Positions 1 to 10,482 of a stretch of DNA of 64,000 nucleotides are shown in pieces. Made by a program: the position numbers and the translations under genes. Origin of the DNA: an uncultured Faecalibacterium sp. (GTDB lineage: Bacteria > Bacillota > Clostridia > Oscillospirales > Ruminococcaceae). The stretch spans positions 42,058-106,057 of the forward strand of contig CAKTGQ010000009.1 of assembly GCA_934561555.1 (NCBI GenBank). The letters run 5' to 3'. How positions within the stretch are numbered: the first letter of the stretch is position 1; every line of letters starts with the position of its first letter. The notes beneath the pieces are model-generated. The model did not search any database, was not told the DNA's origin, and worked only from the letters and a program-made list of their open reading frames with translations.

Positions 1-2114
<2,114 letters not shown>

Positions 2115-3803
2115 TCAGTCCGCTTCGTCAAAGATCTCGGTGTCCAGTTCTGTGTGCCCCTTGGGGATGTGGTACTTCACGGCGGGCAGATGGACATTGG
2201 TAAAATACAGGCTGGTGTTGGGGTCGCAGCCGATGACCACTGCCTCTCCCCTGCCGCGCACAGTGCAGCGCAGGGTGTCGCAATGGGCTTCGGCGGTATC
2301 GTTTTTCACGCTTTCGGCGTAGCCCGGTGCAAAATTAGGCACGGCAAAACCGCAGTCGTAGGCTTCGCAGTCGAAACTGCTGTCAATTTCGTGATGGCGG
2401 CGGTGACCGGTGGCCGTGGGGGTGATGGTGGTAGTGACCTCAATGCCGGGGAAAGGCGACCACTGCGCGGTCACAGTCCCGGCTTCAATTTCCCACGTTT
2501 TGCTCACCTTGCGGACAAATACATTGTCGTCGATGACAAAGGCCAGCATACTGTCCGGCGCGGCCTGATTGAGCACCTCCCGGCTGCGGGAAGCGCAGAA
2601 ACCAAAGCGGGTGTCGTAGGCAAATTTTGCGTACTTTTCCGGGAACTGTCCGTGGCCGTGGCCCTCGTTGACACCGGCGGCGTAGGCCGTTACCCGGCCC
2701 GCCCGGCGCTGCACCAGCATATTGGCGTAGGGCATGGGCTTGAGCCGCTCCAATGCGGGCATGGGCGCGGCCTCGGCAGTCCAGAAGGGGTGGTCGTCCG
2801 GCAGAGCCAGCAGCAAAAAGCTCTTCATACCCCAGTAGGGACTGCCGGGGGCGTTGTACCGCTCGGCCATGTACATCTGCGGATAGCAGTAGCCGATGGT
2901 CAGGATGCCGTCCCGGTCGAACATTTTCTGCCCCAGCCACCAATTGAAGTTGCGGACGATGAGCCCTTTCATCACCGGCAGGGGCAGCGGCTCCAGCCCT
3001 GCCCAGATGCAGGCTGCCCAGAAGCTGTTCTGGGCAAAGCGGTAGGTCAGGCTGCGGCCAAAGGGCAGCGCTGCGCCGTTGGCGTCGAACCAGTAGACGA
3101 ACTGCTGGGCGAACAACTGGGCACGCTGGCGGTAAAGGGCGGCGCGCCGGGGGTCGGTGTCGGCGGCAAACTTGGAGTACAGCAGCCCGTAATACTGGAT
3201 GGCCCACGGGATGTAGTAATCCTTCTGCACGGAGGCGCCATCGGTGGACCAGCCATCGCCGCTGTAATAGCTGTCGATCTTGCAAAGGCCGTCCTCCAGC
3301 AGCTCCGGGCTGTAAGGCATGCCCACGCTTTTCAGGGCAAGGTTTACAAGGATGCGGAAAAACTGCCAATTACAGTCCGGGATGGTGTGGGCGTTGATCT
3401 GCCCCAGCCATGCGGCAAGGTTCTGTTTTTCGGCATCAGAAAGCGACATCCACAGCTTTTCCGGTGCGGTAAGAATGCCGCAGGCAATGGCCGCCATCTC
3501 CACATAACACTGGTCGTACTCCCCGGTGGTGCCCCAGTATTCGGGGTTTTCCGGGTCGGCACCGGCGGCAAGACCCTTGCGGTAGATGGTTTCAAACTCC
3601 GGGTCGGAGCCGCCGCCCACCCAGAAGGGCACCAGCGCCCACAGCGGGCGGCTGAAGGCTTCCAGCTCAATGGCATTTTGGTTGTAGGTCACGCCCGTTT
3701 CGCCCAGATGCAGCCGGGCGCAGCCTGCGGAATAATAAGGCTTGAGGGGGTCGAGAAATTTGTGCATCAGTGCGGTAAAATCCGCTTTGGTCTGCAAGTT
3801 CAT
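2115..3803 (-). CDS. DUF2264 domain protein, candidate glycan-active enzyme
   Basis: A 562-residue protein matching the DUF2264 family in length and signature blocks: LEPLKPYYSAG-like start, FSRPLWALVPFWVGGG, EYWGTTGEYDQ, GDGWSTDGASVQKDYYIPWA, ALPFGRSLTYRFAQNSFW and FDRDGILTIGYCYPQ. The family has no settled activity; the alternating aromatic and acidic helices suggest an (alpha/alpha)n barrel like many hydrolases and lyases. The ATG at 3803 overlaps the stop of the GH88 gene (TGATG), so the two are translationally coupled and probably act on the same substrate. An in-frame start further upstream at 3878 lies inside the GH88 gene and was rejected. No signal peptide is seen. Family call is firm, function unknown. 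Confidence 0.88.
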   Translation of the reverse strand: MNLQTKADFTALMHKFLDPLKPYYSAGCARLHLGETGVTYNQNAIELEAFSRPLWALVPFWVGGGSDPEFETIYRKGLAAGADPENPEYWGTTGEYDQCYVEMAAIACGILTAPEKLWMSLSDAEKQNLAAWLGQINAHTIPDCNWQFFRILVNLALKSVGMPYSPELLEDGLCKIDSYYSGDGWSTDGASVQKDYYIPWAIQYYGLLYSKFAADTDPRRAALYRQRAQLFAQQFVYWFDANGAALPFGRSLTYRFAQNSFWAACIWAGLEPLPLPVMKGLIVRNFNWWLGQKMFDRDGILTIGYCYPQMYMAERYNAPGSPYWGMKSFLLLALPDDHPFWTAEAAPMPALERLKPMPYANMLVQRRAGRVTAYAAGVNEGHGHGQFPEKYAKFAYDTRFGFCASRSREVLNQAAPDSMLAFVIDDNVFVRKVSKTWEIEAGTVTAQWSPFPGIEVTTTITPTATGHRRHHEIDSSFDCEAYDCGFAVPNFAPGYAESVKNDTAEAHCDTLRCTVRGRGEAVVIGCDPNTSLYFTNVHLPAVKYHIPKGHTELDTEIFDEAD

Positions 3804-4963
3804 CACCAGTACATCTCCCAGTCTTTGGTCAGGCGGGTCAGCGCCTCCATGTAGAAATAATCGCCCCAACTGGTACATTCATCCACGCCCTCCGGGGTGC
3901 AGGTGTTGTAGGGGCTCTTTTTGCTGTAAGTGCCATGCAGCAGCTGGCCGGAACCCAGCGTGCCGGGCTTTACCGCGTAGTTTGCGGCAAGGCTGGCCAG
4001 CATCTGCCGTGCCAGCGTGCGCCACTGGGCAGCTTCTGTCTCGTCCACATACTTTGCTGCTTCCAGCAGGCCGCAGGCCACGATGGCCGCGGAGGAGGAA
4101 TCCCGCGGCTCGCCGCTTTCCGGGGCAAAGAGCATATCCCAGCAGGGGATCATATCCTCCGGCAGGCGGGAGAGGTAGAACGCCAGCGCTTTGCGGAACA
4201 CATCCAAAAACTTTTCATCGTGGGTGTAGGTGTAGCCGATGGCGCTGCCGTACACGCCCCATGCCTGTCCCCGCGCCCAGAAGCTGTCGTCCTTGTAGCC
4301 CTGACAGGTGCGGCCGCCCTTGGGGGTGCCGTCCGGGTTCATAAAGAAAGTATGGTAGGTGCTGCCGTCCGGCCGGAAGGAGTTTGCCAGCGTGGTGGCG
4401 GTGTGGGCGGCGGCAATTTCGCGGTAGTGGTCACTGCCGGTCACCTGCGCCGCCCAGTACAGCAGCGGCACGTTGAGCATACAGTCGATGATATAGCGGT
4501 AGTTGTCGGGGTCATCCATGGTGCCCCATGCCTGCAAAAATTTTCCGCTGGGCTGGTAGCGGGTCAGCAGCTGGTCGGCGGCGGCAATGGCGGCTTTTTT
4601 GCCTTTTTCGCTGCCCACTAACTTCCACGCTGCCACGCAGGTGGGGCTGTACAGAAAGCCCATATCGTGGTGGTCCACCTCCACCTTGCGGGCAATGCGG
4701 TCCGCAAAGCTGTCCACCTGAATCAGGGCGGCGGTCTTGAATTTCTCCTCTCCGGTGGCTTCGTAGGCCAGCCAGATCTCCCCCGGCCAGAAGCCGCAGG
4801 TCCACTGGTTATTGGCGCAGCCGGGGTAGATATTGTTGACGCTGGAATGGTTCTGGCACTGGTAGGTGTACAGGGGCAGATTGGTCTCCACCTGCCTGCA
4901 GGCATCGGCCAGTGCCTGCCGTGCCTCGGCATCGGTCATGGCGTGGTTTTGGTAAGTTTTCAT
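3803..4963 (-). CDS. Unsaturated glucuronyl hydrolase, GH88
   Basis: Predicted to release the 4,5-unsaturated uronic acid that polysaccharide lyases leave at the non-reducing end of oligosaccharides, by vinyl-ether hydration. The 386 residues match GH88 in length. Two aspartates sit in the contexts expected for the catalytic pair: Asp100 in DHHDMGFLYSP and Asp160 in YIIDCMLNVPLLYWA. Tryptophan-rich blocks (NNQWTCGFWPGE, SFWARGQAWGVYG) fit the (alpha/alpha)6 barrel. No signal peptide, so it acts on imported oligosaccharides. The start follows AAGGAG inside the end of the glucuronidase gene, five bases away. Its partner may be the heparinase II/III-like protein of the divergent operon. GH105 is the main alternative. 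Confidence 0.88.
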   Translation of the reverse strand: MKTYQNHAMTDAEARQALADACRQVETNLPLYTYQCQNHSSVNNIYPGCANNQWTCGFWPGEIWLAYEATGEEKFKTAALIQVDSFADRIARKVEVDHHDMGFLYSPTCVAAWKLVGSEKGKKAAIAAADQLLTRYQPSGKFLQAWGTMDDPDNYRYIIDCMLNVPLLYWAAQVTGSDHYREIAAAHTATTLANSFRPDGSTYHTFFMNPDGTPKGGRTCQGYKDDSFWARGQAWGVYGSAIGYTYTHDEKFLDVFRKALAFYLSRLPEDMIPCWDMLFAPESGEPRDSSSAAIVACGLLEAAKYVDETEAAQWRTLARQMLASLAANYAVKPGTLGSGQLLHGTYSKKSPYNTCTPEGVDECTSWGDYFYMEALTRLTKDWEMYW

Positions 4964-4968
4964 CGTGA

Positions 4969-6765
4969 TTACTCCTTAAATCCAAAGGTCGGGATATCGT
5001 GCCAGCGCTGGCGCAGAAAGTGCATACCCAGCTTGGGACGGCGGTCCCGGGTGAACAAGCCCTTTTTGTTGCCGTCCACCCGCATGGGGCCCTGCACGGT
5101 GTCGTAGTCTGCAAAGTTCCAGACAAATTCTCCCACAAACCATGGGCGCTTGTCAAACTCTGCATCCAGACGGCGGTAGAACTCCACCTGAAACTCCTCG
5201 CTGAACATCTCGGCTCCGGCGGTGTGCAGCCCGGCCACGGTGTCCGCGCCGTACTCGCTCATCATCACGGGCTTGTGCTGCTCTGCCCAGAAATCCAGCT
5301 CCTGATTCAAACCGTAGCAGGCGGCGTCCATGTCGCCGGAAAGGTTGTACCAGCCATAATAGCGGTTGATGCAGACGATATCCATGGTGCGGGTGGTGAT
5401 ATCCTTGGTATAGTCGTTCTGGCAGCAGACGAGGGTGACCGGGCGGTTCTGCGGGTCCAGCTGATGCGCCAGCTCATAGAGCGGATGCCAGTAATCGTAG
5501 GCATCCTGCGGGAAGTGCTCCAGATCCGGCTCGTTGCCAAGGCTCCACAGTACCACGCAGGGGTGGTTTTTGTCCCGGTGGATCATCTCGGCAAGCACCT
5601 GCCGGTGATGCTCCGCGAGGGGGTATTCCTTATAGGGGTTCAGCGCAGCCCCGCCGCCGATGCCCACCGCCGGGGTCTCGTCCATGACCAGAATGCCCTC
5701 CCGGTCGCACAGGTCGTAAAACTCCTCAGCATAGGGGTAGTGGCTGGTGCGCACGGCATTGGCGTTTGCCCAGTGGATCAGGTTCACGTCCTTCACGTTC
5801 AGCACCGGGTCAAAGCCGCGGCCATGGGCGGTAAAGTCCTCGTGCTTGCAGAAACCTTTGAAGTAGAGCGGCTTGCCGTTCAAAAGCACCTGCGTGCCCT
5901 TTACTTCAATACTGCGCACACCGAAGGTCTGGTCGTAGACATCTGCCCCGCAGGTGATGTGCAGGGTGTACAGGTAGGGCGTGCCGGGCTTCGGCTCCCA
6001 GAGATGCACCTCCGGGATGGTGATCGTGCCTTCTGCGCCCTCGGCGCTTGCAACGGCGTTGCCGTCCGCGTCCAGTACCGTGACATGGACAGGTGCGCCG
6101 CCGGTGGTTTTTACCGCGTACTGCACCGTGCCGTCCACGGCGGGCACTACGGTCACATCCTCGATGTACTCTTTGGGGGTAGTGTAGAGCACCACCGGGC
6201 GGTGGATGCCTGCATAGTTGAAGAAGTCAAAGTTCGGTCGGTTCTGGGGTGCGGCAGCGCGTTTGGCGGCTTCCACACTAGGGATGCCCGCGTTGTCCGA
6301 GCCAAAGAAAGCCAGCTGTCCATCCTCGTTGCCCACAGGCAGGGTGCTGTGGTTCACCCGGTTGTCACAGGCTACGGTCAGCAGCGCGGTCTCGCCGGGA
6401 TGCAGCAGGGCGGTGACATCTGCTTCAAAGGGGGTAAAGCCGCCCTTGTGCTGTGCAATGAGCTGGCCGTTCAGCCAGACCTTTGCGGTGTGGGTCACCG
6501 AGCCGAACCGCAGCACCACCCGCTGCCCGGCGCAGAAGGCGGGCAGCGTGACCTTGCGCTGATACCATGCCCAGCCGTAGTGGCGGCGCAGGGCGGTGGT
6601 CTGGTCGTTCTGGTCGTTGTAGCTGGCGGGCACGGCGATGGGCTGAGCGTCCGGCAGGGGCTTTGCAGGGTCGAACTGGTTTTCTGCGCAGCTGCCCAGC
6701 GCAAACGCCCATGTGCCGTCAAGGCTCAGCTTCAGACGTGCTTCATTCTGTTCAGGATATAACAT
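4969..6765 (-). CDS. uidA: Beta-glucuronidase, GH2
   Basis: A 598-residue GH2 enzyme predicted to cleave terminal beta-D-glucuronic acid. The acid/base is Glu412 (SLGNEPD) and the nucleophile Glu504 (MSEYGADT). Asn566 and Lys568 in GNKKG form the N-x-K motif that recognises the glucuronate carboxylate, at the same numbers as in E. coli GUS. The segment after DETPAVG, where E. coli has its long active-site loop, is clearly shorter here. No signal peptide. The ribosome site GAGGGAAAGTGCT lies just after the T-run of the transporter operon's hairpin, so expression may depend on readthrough. Enzymes of this type in gut bacteria also deconjugate host and drug glucuronides; the cluster suggests a polysaccharide-derived substrate. 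Confidence 0.94.
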   Translation of the reverse strand: MLYPEQNEARLKLSLDGTWAFALGSCAENQFDPAKPLPDAQPIAVPASYNDQNDQTTALRRHYGWAWYQRKVTLPAFCAGQRVVLRFGSVTHTAKVWLNGQLIAQHKGGFTPFEADVTALLHPGETALLTVACDNRVNHSTLPVGNEDGQLAFFGSDNAGIPSVEAAKRAAAPQNRPNFDFFNYAGIHRPVVLYTTPKEYIEDVTVVPAVDGTVQYAVKTTGGAPVHVTVLDADGNAVASAEGAEGTITIPEVHLWEPKPGTPYLYTLHITCGADVYDQTFGVRSIEVKGTQVLLNGKPLYFKGFCKHEDFTAHGRGFDPVLNVKDVNLIHWANANAVRTSHYPYAEEFYDLCDREGILVMDETPAVGIGGGAALNPYKEYPLAEHHRQVLAEMIHRDKNHPCVVLWSLGNEPDLEHFPQDAYDYWHPLYELAHQLDPQNRPVTLVCCQNDYTKDITTRTMDIVCINRYYGWYNLSGDMDAACYGLNQELDFWAEQHKPVMMSEYGADTVAGLHTAGAEMFSEEFQVEFYRRLDAEFDKRPWFVGEFVWNFADYDTVQGPMRVDGNKKGLFTRDRRPKLGMHFLRQRWHDIPTFGFKE

Positions 6766-6785
6766 AGCACTTTCCCTCTATTCGC

Positions 6786-6821
6786 AAAAAATGCGGGGCG
6801 CGGGTACTGCCCACGCCCCGC
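6786..6821 (-). terminator. Hairpin and T-run after the ABC permease genes
   Basis: Minus-strand stem GCGGGGCG/CGCCCCGC with a short inner GGG/CCC pairing, followed by ATTTTTT. It stands between the transporter genes and the glucuronidase, only about 20 bases before that start codon. It probably acts as a partial terminator that lowers enzyme expression relative to transport. Confidence 0.75.
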
Positions 6822-6836
6822 TTACGGGTGATTTGT

Positions 6837-7697
6837 TTAACCCTTGATGCCGGTGGATGCCACGCCCTGCACAAAGTACTTTTGCAGGGAGAGGAACACG
6901 ATCAGCACCGGGATCAGTGCCACCACAGAGGCCGCCATGATCAGGCCGTACTCTGCAGAATACTGGGTGATGAACATACGCAGACCGATCTGGATGGTCT
7001 TGAGCTCGGTCTTGGTCAGGTAGATCAGGGGGCCAAGGAAGTCGTTCCAGGTGTTCACAAAGGTGAAGATGGTCAGAGTGGACAGGGCGGGCAGGCTGAG
7101 GGGCAGCATGATGTGCCACCAGATGCCGTACTCGCTCAGGCCGTCAATGCGGGCAGCCTCGCACAGTTCGGTGGGCACGCCCTCGTAGAACTGCTTCATC
7201 AGGAACACGCCGAATGCGCTGAAGGCCTGTAAGCACATAATAGCCAGATGGGTGTTGTTCAGGTGCCAGGAGCTCATCATCATGAACTGGGGCACCATGT
7301 AGGCCTGCCAGGGCACTGCGATGGTGGCAATGTAGCCCAGGAAGAGCACATTCTTGCCCTTGAACTGCATCTTTGCAAAGGCGTAGGCCGCAAAGGAGGA
7401 GGTGAACAGCTGCAAAAGGGTGACCACCACGGTGATCTTGACCGTGTTCTTCACGAAGGTGAGCAGCGGGATCTGGGTCCAGATGTCCACATAGTTCTGC
7501 CAGCGGGGATTTTTGGGGATCCACTGGATGGGGAAGCCGAACACATCCTTATTCAGTTTAAAGGAGGAGGACAGCATCCACAAAAAGGGCAGCAGCATAC
7601 AGGCTGTGATGACGATGAGGAAGAAATAGATCAGGAACTTGGAGATGAAATTGCGGCGCTTCTGGGAAGCGTGGTCTTTAATAACAGCGGTTGCCAT
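6837..7697 (-). CDS. Carbohydrate ABC transporter permease, MalG type
   Basis: Inner-membrane permease of a sugar importer, 286 residues with six predicted helices, the first at about residues 18-40. The ATPase-coupling EAA loop reads EAARIDGLSEYGIWWHIMLPLSLPAL near residue 190, as in MalG/AraQ proteins of the CUT1 family. The ATG follows AGGAGGAAGAAGCT. The gene starts 17 bases after the other permease ends, so the pair is one transcription unit with the binding protein. No ATPase gene lies in the locus, so a shared MsmK/MalK-type ATPase elsewhere would be needed, as is usual in Firmicutes. Likely cargo is an oligosaccharide acted on by the adjacent hydrolases. Confidence 0.93.
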   Translation of the reverse strand: MATAVIKDHASQKRRNFISKFLIYFFLIVITACMLLPFLWMLSSSFKLNKDVFGFPIQWIPKNPRWQNYVDIWTQIPLLTFVKNTVKITVVVTLLQLFTSSFAAYAFAKMQFKGKNVLFLGYIATIAVPWQAYMVPQFMMMSSWHLNNTHLAIMCLQAFSAFGVFLMKQFYEGVPTELCEAARIDGLSEYGIWWHIMLPLSLPALSTLTIFTFVNTWNDFLGPLIYLTKTELKTIQIGLRMFITQYSAEYGLIMAASVVALIPVLIVFLSLQKYFVQGVASTGIKG

Positions 7698-7714
7698 AGC
7701 TTCTTCCTCCTTCC

Positions 7715-8641
7715 TTAGTTATCGCCCTTGGAGCCGCGGAACTGGATGATGGTAACGATCAGCACCAGTACGAACAGCACCATGGCAATGGCACTTGCGT
7801 AGCCGTATTTCGGGGTATTGACGAAGGCCACATTATAGATGTAATACACCAGCGTCATGGTAGCAGTACCGGGGCCGCCCTGGGTGATCATGTACATCTG
7901 GTCGTAGACCTTAAAGCCGGAGATGGTAAGCATGATGACCACAAAGAAGGTGGTGGGGCGCAGCTGCGGCAGGGTGATGTGCCAGAACTGCTGCCAGCGG
8001 TTTGCACCGTCCAGCTCGGCGGCTTCGTTCAGGTCCGGGTTGCAGCCCTGCAAGCCTGCCAGATAGATGACCATGTAGTAGCCCATGTTCTTCCACACGC
8101 TGAACAGGATGACCGTGATCATAGCGGTGTCCTTACCGGCAGCCCAGCGGGGCAGGTTTTCCACCGCCACGCCGAAGAACTGGTTCAGGAGCATGTTGAT
8201 GGGGCCCATGGAGGGGTTGAAGATCATGTTCCACACCGCTGCCACCGCCACCAGCGAGGCAACGTAGGGGAAGAACGCCACGGTACGGAAGAAGTTGCGC
8301 AGCTTCACGTTCTGGTTCAGCAGCACGGCCATGGCCAGCGAGCAGGCCAGCGTCAGCGGCACGGTGCCGATGACATAGACAATGGTGTTTTTCAAAGCCG
8401 CCTGAAAGATCTTATCGGTGGTGAAGAGCTTTACAAAGTTTTTCAGGCCGACAAATTCAATGGCGTGGCGGCCGTCCCATGCGCAGAAGGCCAGCGCAAT
8501 GGCAAACACCATGGGCACCAGCGTAAACACGCAGAAGCCGATGAAGTTTGGCGCAATGAAGGAATACGCGATGAGGGAATCGCGGGTCGATTTTTTAAGC
8601 ACTTTACGGGGAGTTTTATTCTGAACAGCAGCACTCGCCAT
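7715..8641 (-). CDS. Carbohydrate ABC transporter permease, MalF/UgpA type
   Basis: Partner permease of the importer, 308 residues starting MASAAVQNKTPRKVLKK. I chose the ATG at 8641 because AGGAGG stands just upstream; a longer in-frame reading from 8797 would run through that ribosome site and the intercistronic hairpin. Helices are predicted from about residue 25, and the EAA loop reads EAAELDGANRWQQFWHITLPQLRPTT. It forms a heterodimer with the MalG-type permease. It lies 177 bases from the binding-protein gene, separated by a strong hairpin. Confidence 0.93.
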   Translation of the reverse strand: MASAAVQNKTPRKVLKKSTRDSLIAYSFIAPNFIGFCVFTLVPMVFAIALAFCAWDGRHAIEFVGLKNFVKLFTTDKIFQAALKNTIVYVIGTVPLTLACSLAMAVLLNQNVKLRNFFRTVAFFPYVASLVAVAAVWNMIFNPSMGPINMLLNQFFGVAVENLPRWAAGKDTAMITVILFSVWKNMGYYMVIYLAGLQGCNPDLNEAAELDGANRWQQFWHITLPQLRPTTFFVVIMLTISGFKVYDQMYMITQGGPGTATMTLVYYIYNVAFVNTPKYGYASAIAMVLFVLVLIVTIIQFRGSKGDN

Positions 8642-8680
8642 AAAAGAGCCTCCTTTCCCGGAAGTATAACAACTTTTCCA

Positions 8681-8721
8681 AAAAATGAGCGGGGCGGGCG
8701 CTGTGCATACCCGCCCCGCTC
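8681..8721 (-). terminator. Intercistronic hairpin between binding protein and permease genes
   Basis: Perfect 12-bp stem GAGCGGGGCGGG/CCCGCCCCGCTC followed on the minus strand by ATTTTTT. It has the form of an intrinsic terminator but lies inside the operon, so most transcripts would end after the binding protein, giving excess binding protein over permease. Confidence 0.7.
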
Positions 8722-8818
8722 GGACAGGGCTTTTTTCCGATGCTCGTTCACCGGAAAATAAATGGGGATCAAAAATGATGAAGAAGGAGAAACGCAAAAC
8801 AATGCGTGAAACGCTTTA

Positions 8819-10138
8819 TCAGCCGAGAACTGCGGGAACCTGATCGTTCATGTTCTGGATGCCCTCGTCCACGGTCTCGCTCATGGTCATAATGGCATCG
8901 TGCTCGGCGTTCAGGATGGTCTCGATATCAGAGGCGTACTGGGTGTAGGGCATTTCCAGATAGACATTGGAGGTGGTCAGTGCATCCACAGAATTGCTAT
9001 CCTCAGGGAAGCCCTCGGTGGACTTGATGATCTCGGCGGTAGCATCGGAGCCGCAAGCCGGGAAGGTACCGGTCTTGGCAATGGCCTGTGCGCCTTCCTC
9101 GGAGACACACCAGTTGATAAAGTCGGCAGCGGTCTCAGCCTTGGGAGAATCAGCGTTGATGGCCAGGCTGGTCACAGTGCCCAGCGTAGAACCAGCCTCT
9201 GCACCGGCGGGATGCGGGTACTTGACGATGCCCCAGTTGAACTTGGTCTCGGCATCCTTCATGTAGCTTTCCAGCGTGGAGATGAACCAGCTGCCCATGT
9301 TGACCATGGCGCACTGCTGGTTCTCAAAGGCTGCGGAGTAGTGCAGAGAAGAGGTCTTGAGGTAGCCGTAGTCCATGCAGATGCCGTCCTTCTGCTGGGC
9401 AATGACCATATCGTAGGTGGGCTTCATGAAGTCGTAGGTGCCGTCGATGATGGTGTTCTTGCCGTCCAGAATGGAGAACAGAGAAGCGGCGGAGCGCCAG
9501 GTGTGGTAGTGGCAGCCATAGACCTTGGTGTCGCCGGAGCCGCTGGTCATCTTGCGGGCCAGAGCGTCGTAATCTTCCAGCGTCATGTCGTTGGAGGGAT
9601 ACTCCACACCGGCCTTATCGAACAGGTCTTTATTGTAGTACACCACCCAGAAGTCGCTGCGGAAGGGCACGGCGTAAAAGTTGCCGTCGTCGGTGGTCAG
9701 CTGCTCGATGGTGCCGTTGAAATCGCCGGTGTCGCGGGTCAGCACCTCGTTCAGGGGCTTGAGGTAGTCCAGATTGATGAGGTTTGCGTAGCCGGGGATA
9801 TCTTTGATGGTCACGATATCCAGATCGGCGCTGCCGGCCAGCTGGGTAGCCAGAACGGTCATGTAATCGCTGGAGCCCAGATCCACCATCTCGATGGTCA
9901 CGTCCTTGTGGCTTGCCATGTAGCCGTCGGCCATGGCCTGCCAGTAGGGGGTGGACTCCTTATCCCACACCGACCACTGCAGGGTAACAGGGCCTGCAGC
10001 TGCGGATGCAGCGGTGGAACCGGCAGTGGAGGAAGCAGCGGTAGAGCTTGCGGAAGAGCCGCCGCAGGCGCTCAGGGCAGCAGCAGCGCCGCAGGCAGCG
10101 GCAGCGGTAAGGAACGAACGACGAGAGATCTTTTTCAT
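8819..10138 (-). CDS. Sugar ABC transporter substrate-binding lipoprotein
   Basis: Captures the sugar outside the membrane for the two permeases. The 439-residue protein starts MKKISRRSFLTAAAACG, with a twin-arginine-like RRSFL signal ending in a lipobox (LSAC), so it is an anchored lipoprotein. A serine/alanine-rich linker follows, then a family 1 extracellular binding fold (VTLQWSVWDKESTPYWQAM, SDLDIVTIKDIPG-like blocks). The start at 10138 has AAGGAGGACACACTT in front; a longer reading from 10456 covers the promoter region and was rejected. It is the first gene of the leftward operon and diverges from the YesM-like kinase, which probably controls it. Confidence 0.93.
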   Translation of the reverse strand: MKKISRRSFLTAAAACGAAAALSACGGSSASSTAASSTAGSTAASAAAGPVTLQWSVWDKESTPYWQAMADGYMASHKDVTIEMVDLGSSDYMTVLATQLAGSADLDIVTIKDIPGYANLINLDYLKPLNEVLTRDTGDFNGTIEQLTTDDGNFYAVPFRSDFWVVYYNKDLFDKAGVEYPSNDMTLEDYDALARKMTSGSGDTKVYGCHYHTWRSAASLFSILDGKNTIIDGTYDFMKPTYDMVIAQQKDGICMDYGYLKTSSLHYSAAFENQQCAMVNMGSWFISTLESYMKDAETKFNWGIVKYPHPAGAEAGSTLGTVTSLAINADSPKAETAADFINWCVSEEGAQAIAKTGTFPACGSDATAEIIKSTEGFPEDSNSVDALTTSNVYLEMPYTQYASDIETILNAEHDAIMTMSETVDEGIQNMNDQVPAVLG

Positions 10139-10245
10139 AAGTGTGTCCTCCTTCAGGGCAGTGTGTGTATTCTGTGCAGCGGTATTCCCCGTGCCGGGGA
10201 GCCGCTCGCTTTTGTTGACACTAGGATACCGCACAAATGCAAAAA

Positions 10246-10265
10246 CCGGAATGGAAATATTCCGG
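10246..10265. promoter_or_regulatory. Palindrome in the divergent control region
   Basis: CCGGAAT and ATTCCGG arms separated by six bases, between the transporter operon and the two-component genes. A plausible site for the AraC-type regulator, but no second copy was seen. Confidence 0.35.
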
Positions 10266-10409
10266 GAAGAGTTGCAGTTTTTCTGCGTCTTTTTAAAAAA
10301 GATGTACTTTCTTACACTGGAGTCTGCACTTTCTCGCTCTCTTGCACAGTTTGCATTCGTGACACGAGAAAAAAGCGTATAAAGTACACAACTTTCATGA
10401 AAAAAGTCG

Positions 10410-10438
10410 TTGACAAACCGCGCCGGAATCAGTACTGT
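10410..10438 (+). promoter_or_regulatory. Promoter of the two-component operon
   Basis: Perfect -35 TTGACA, a 17-bp spacer and a -10 TACTGT, about 45 bases before the kinase start codon. Confidence 0.55.
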
Positions 10439-10482
10439 ATAAAGGAAAGAATGCAAAATCTTACCGGAAAGGAGGCACCGTT

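Noticed and set aside
4999..6762. A 587-codon plus-strand frame opposite the glucuronidase
   Set aside because: The glucuronidase has all catalytic residues; the opposite frame has no domain.
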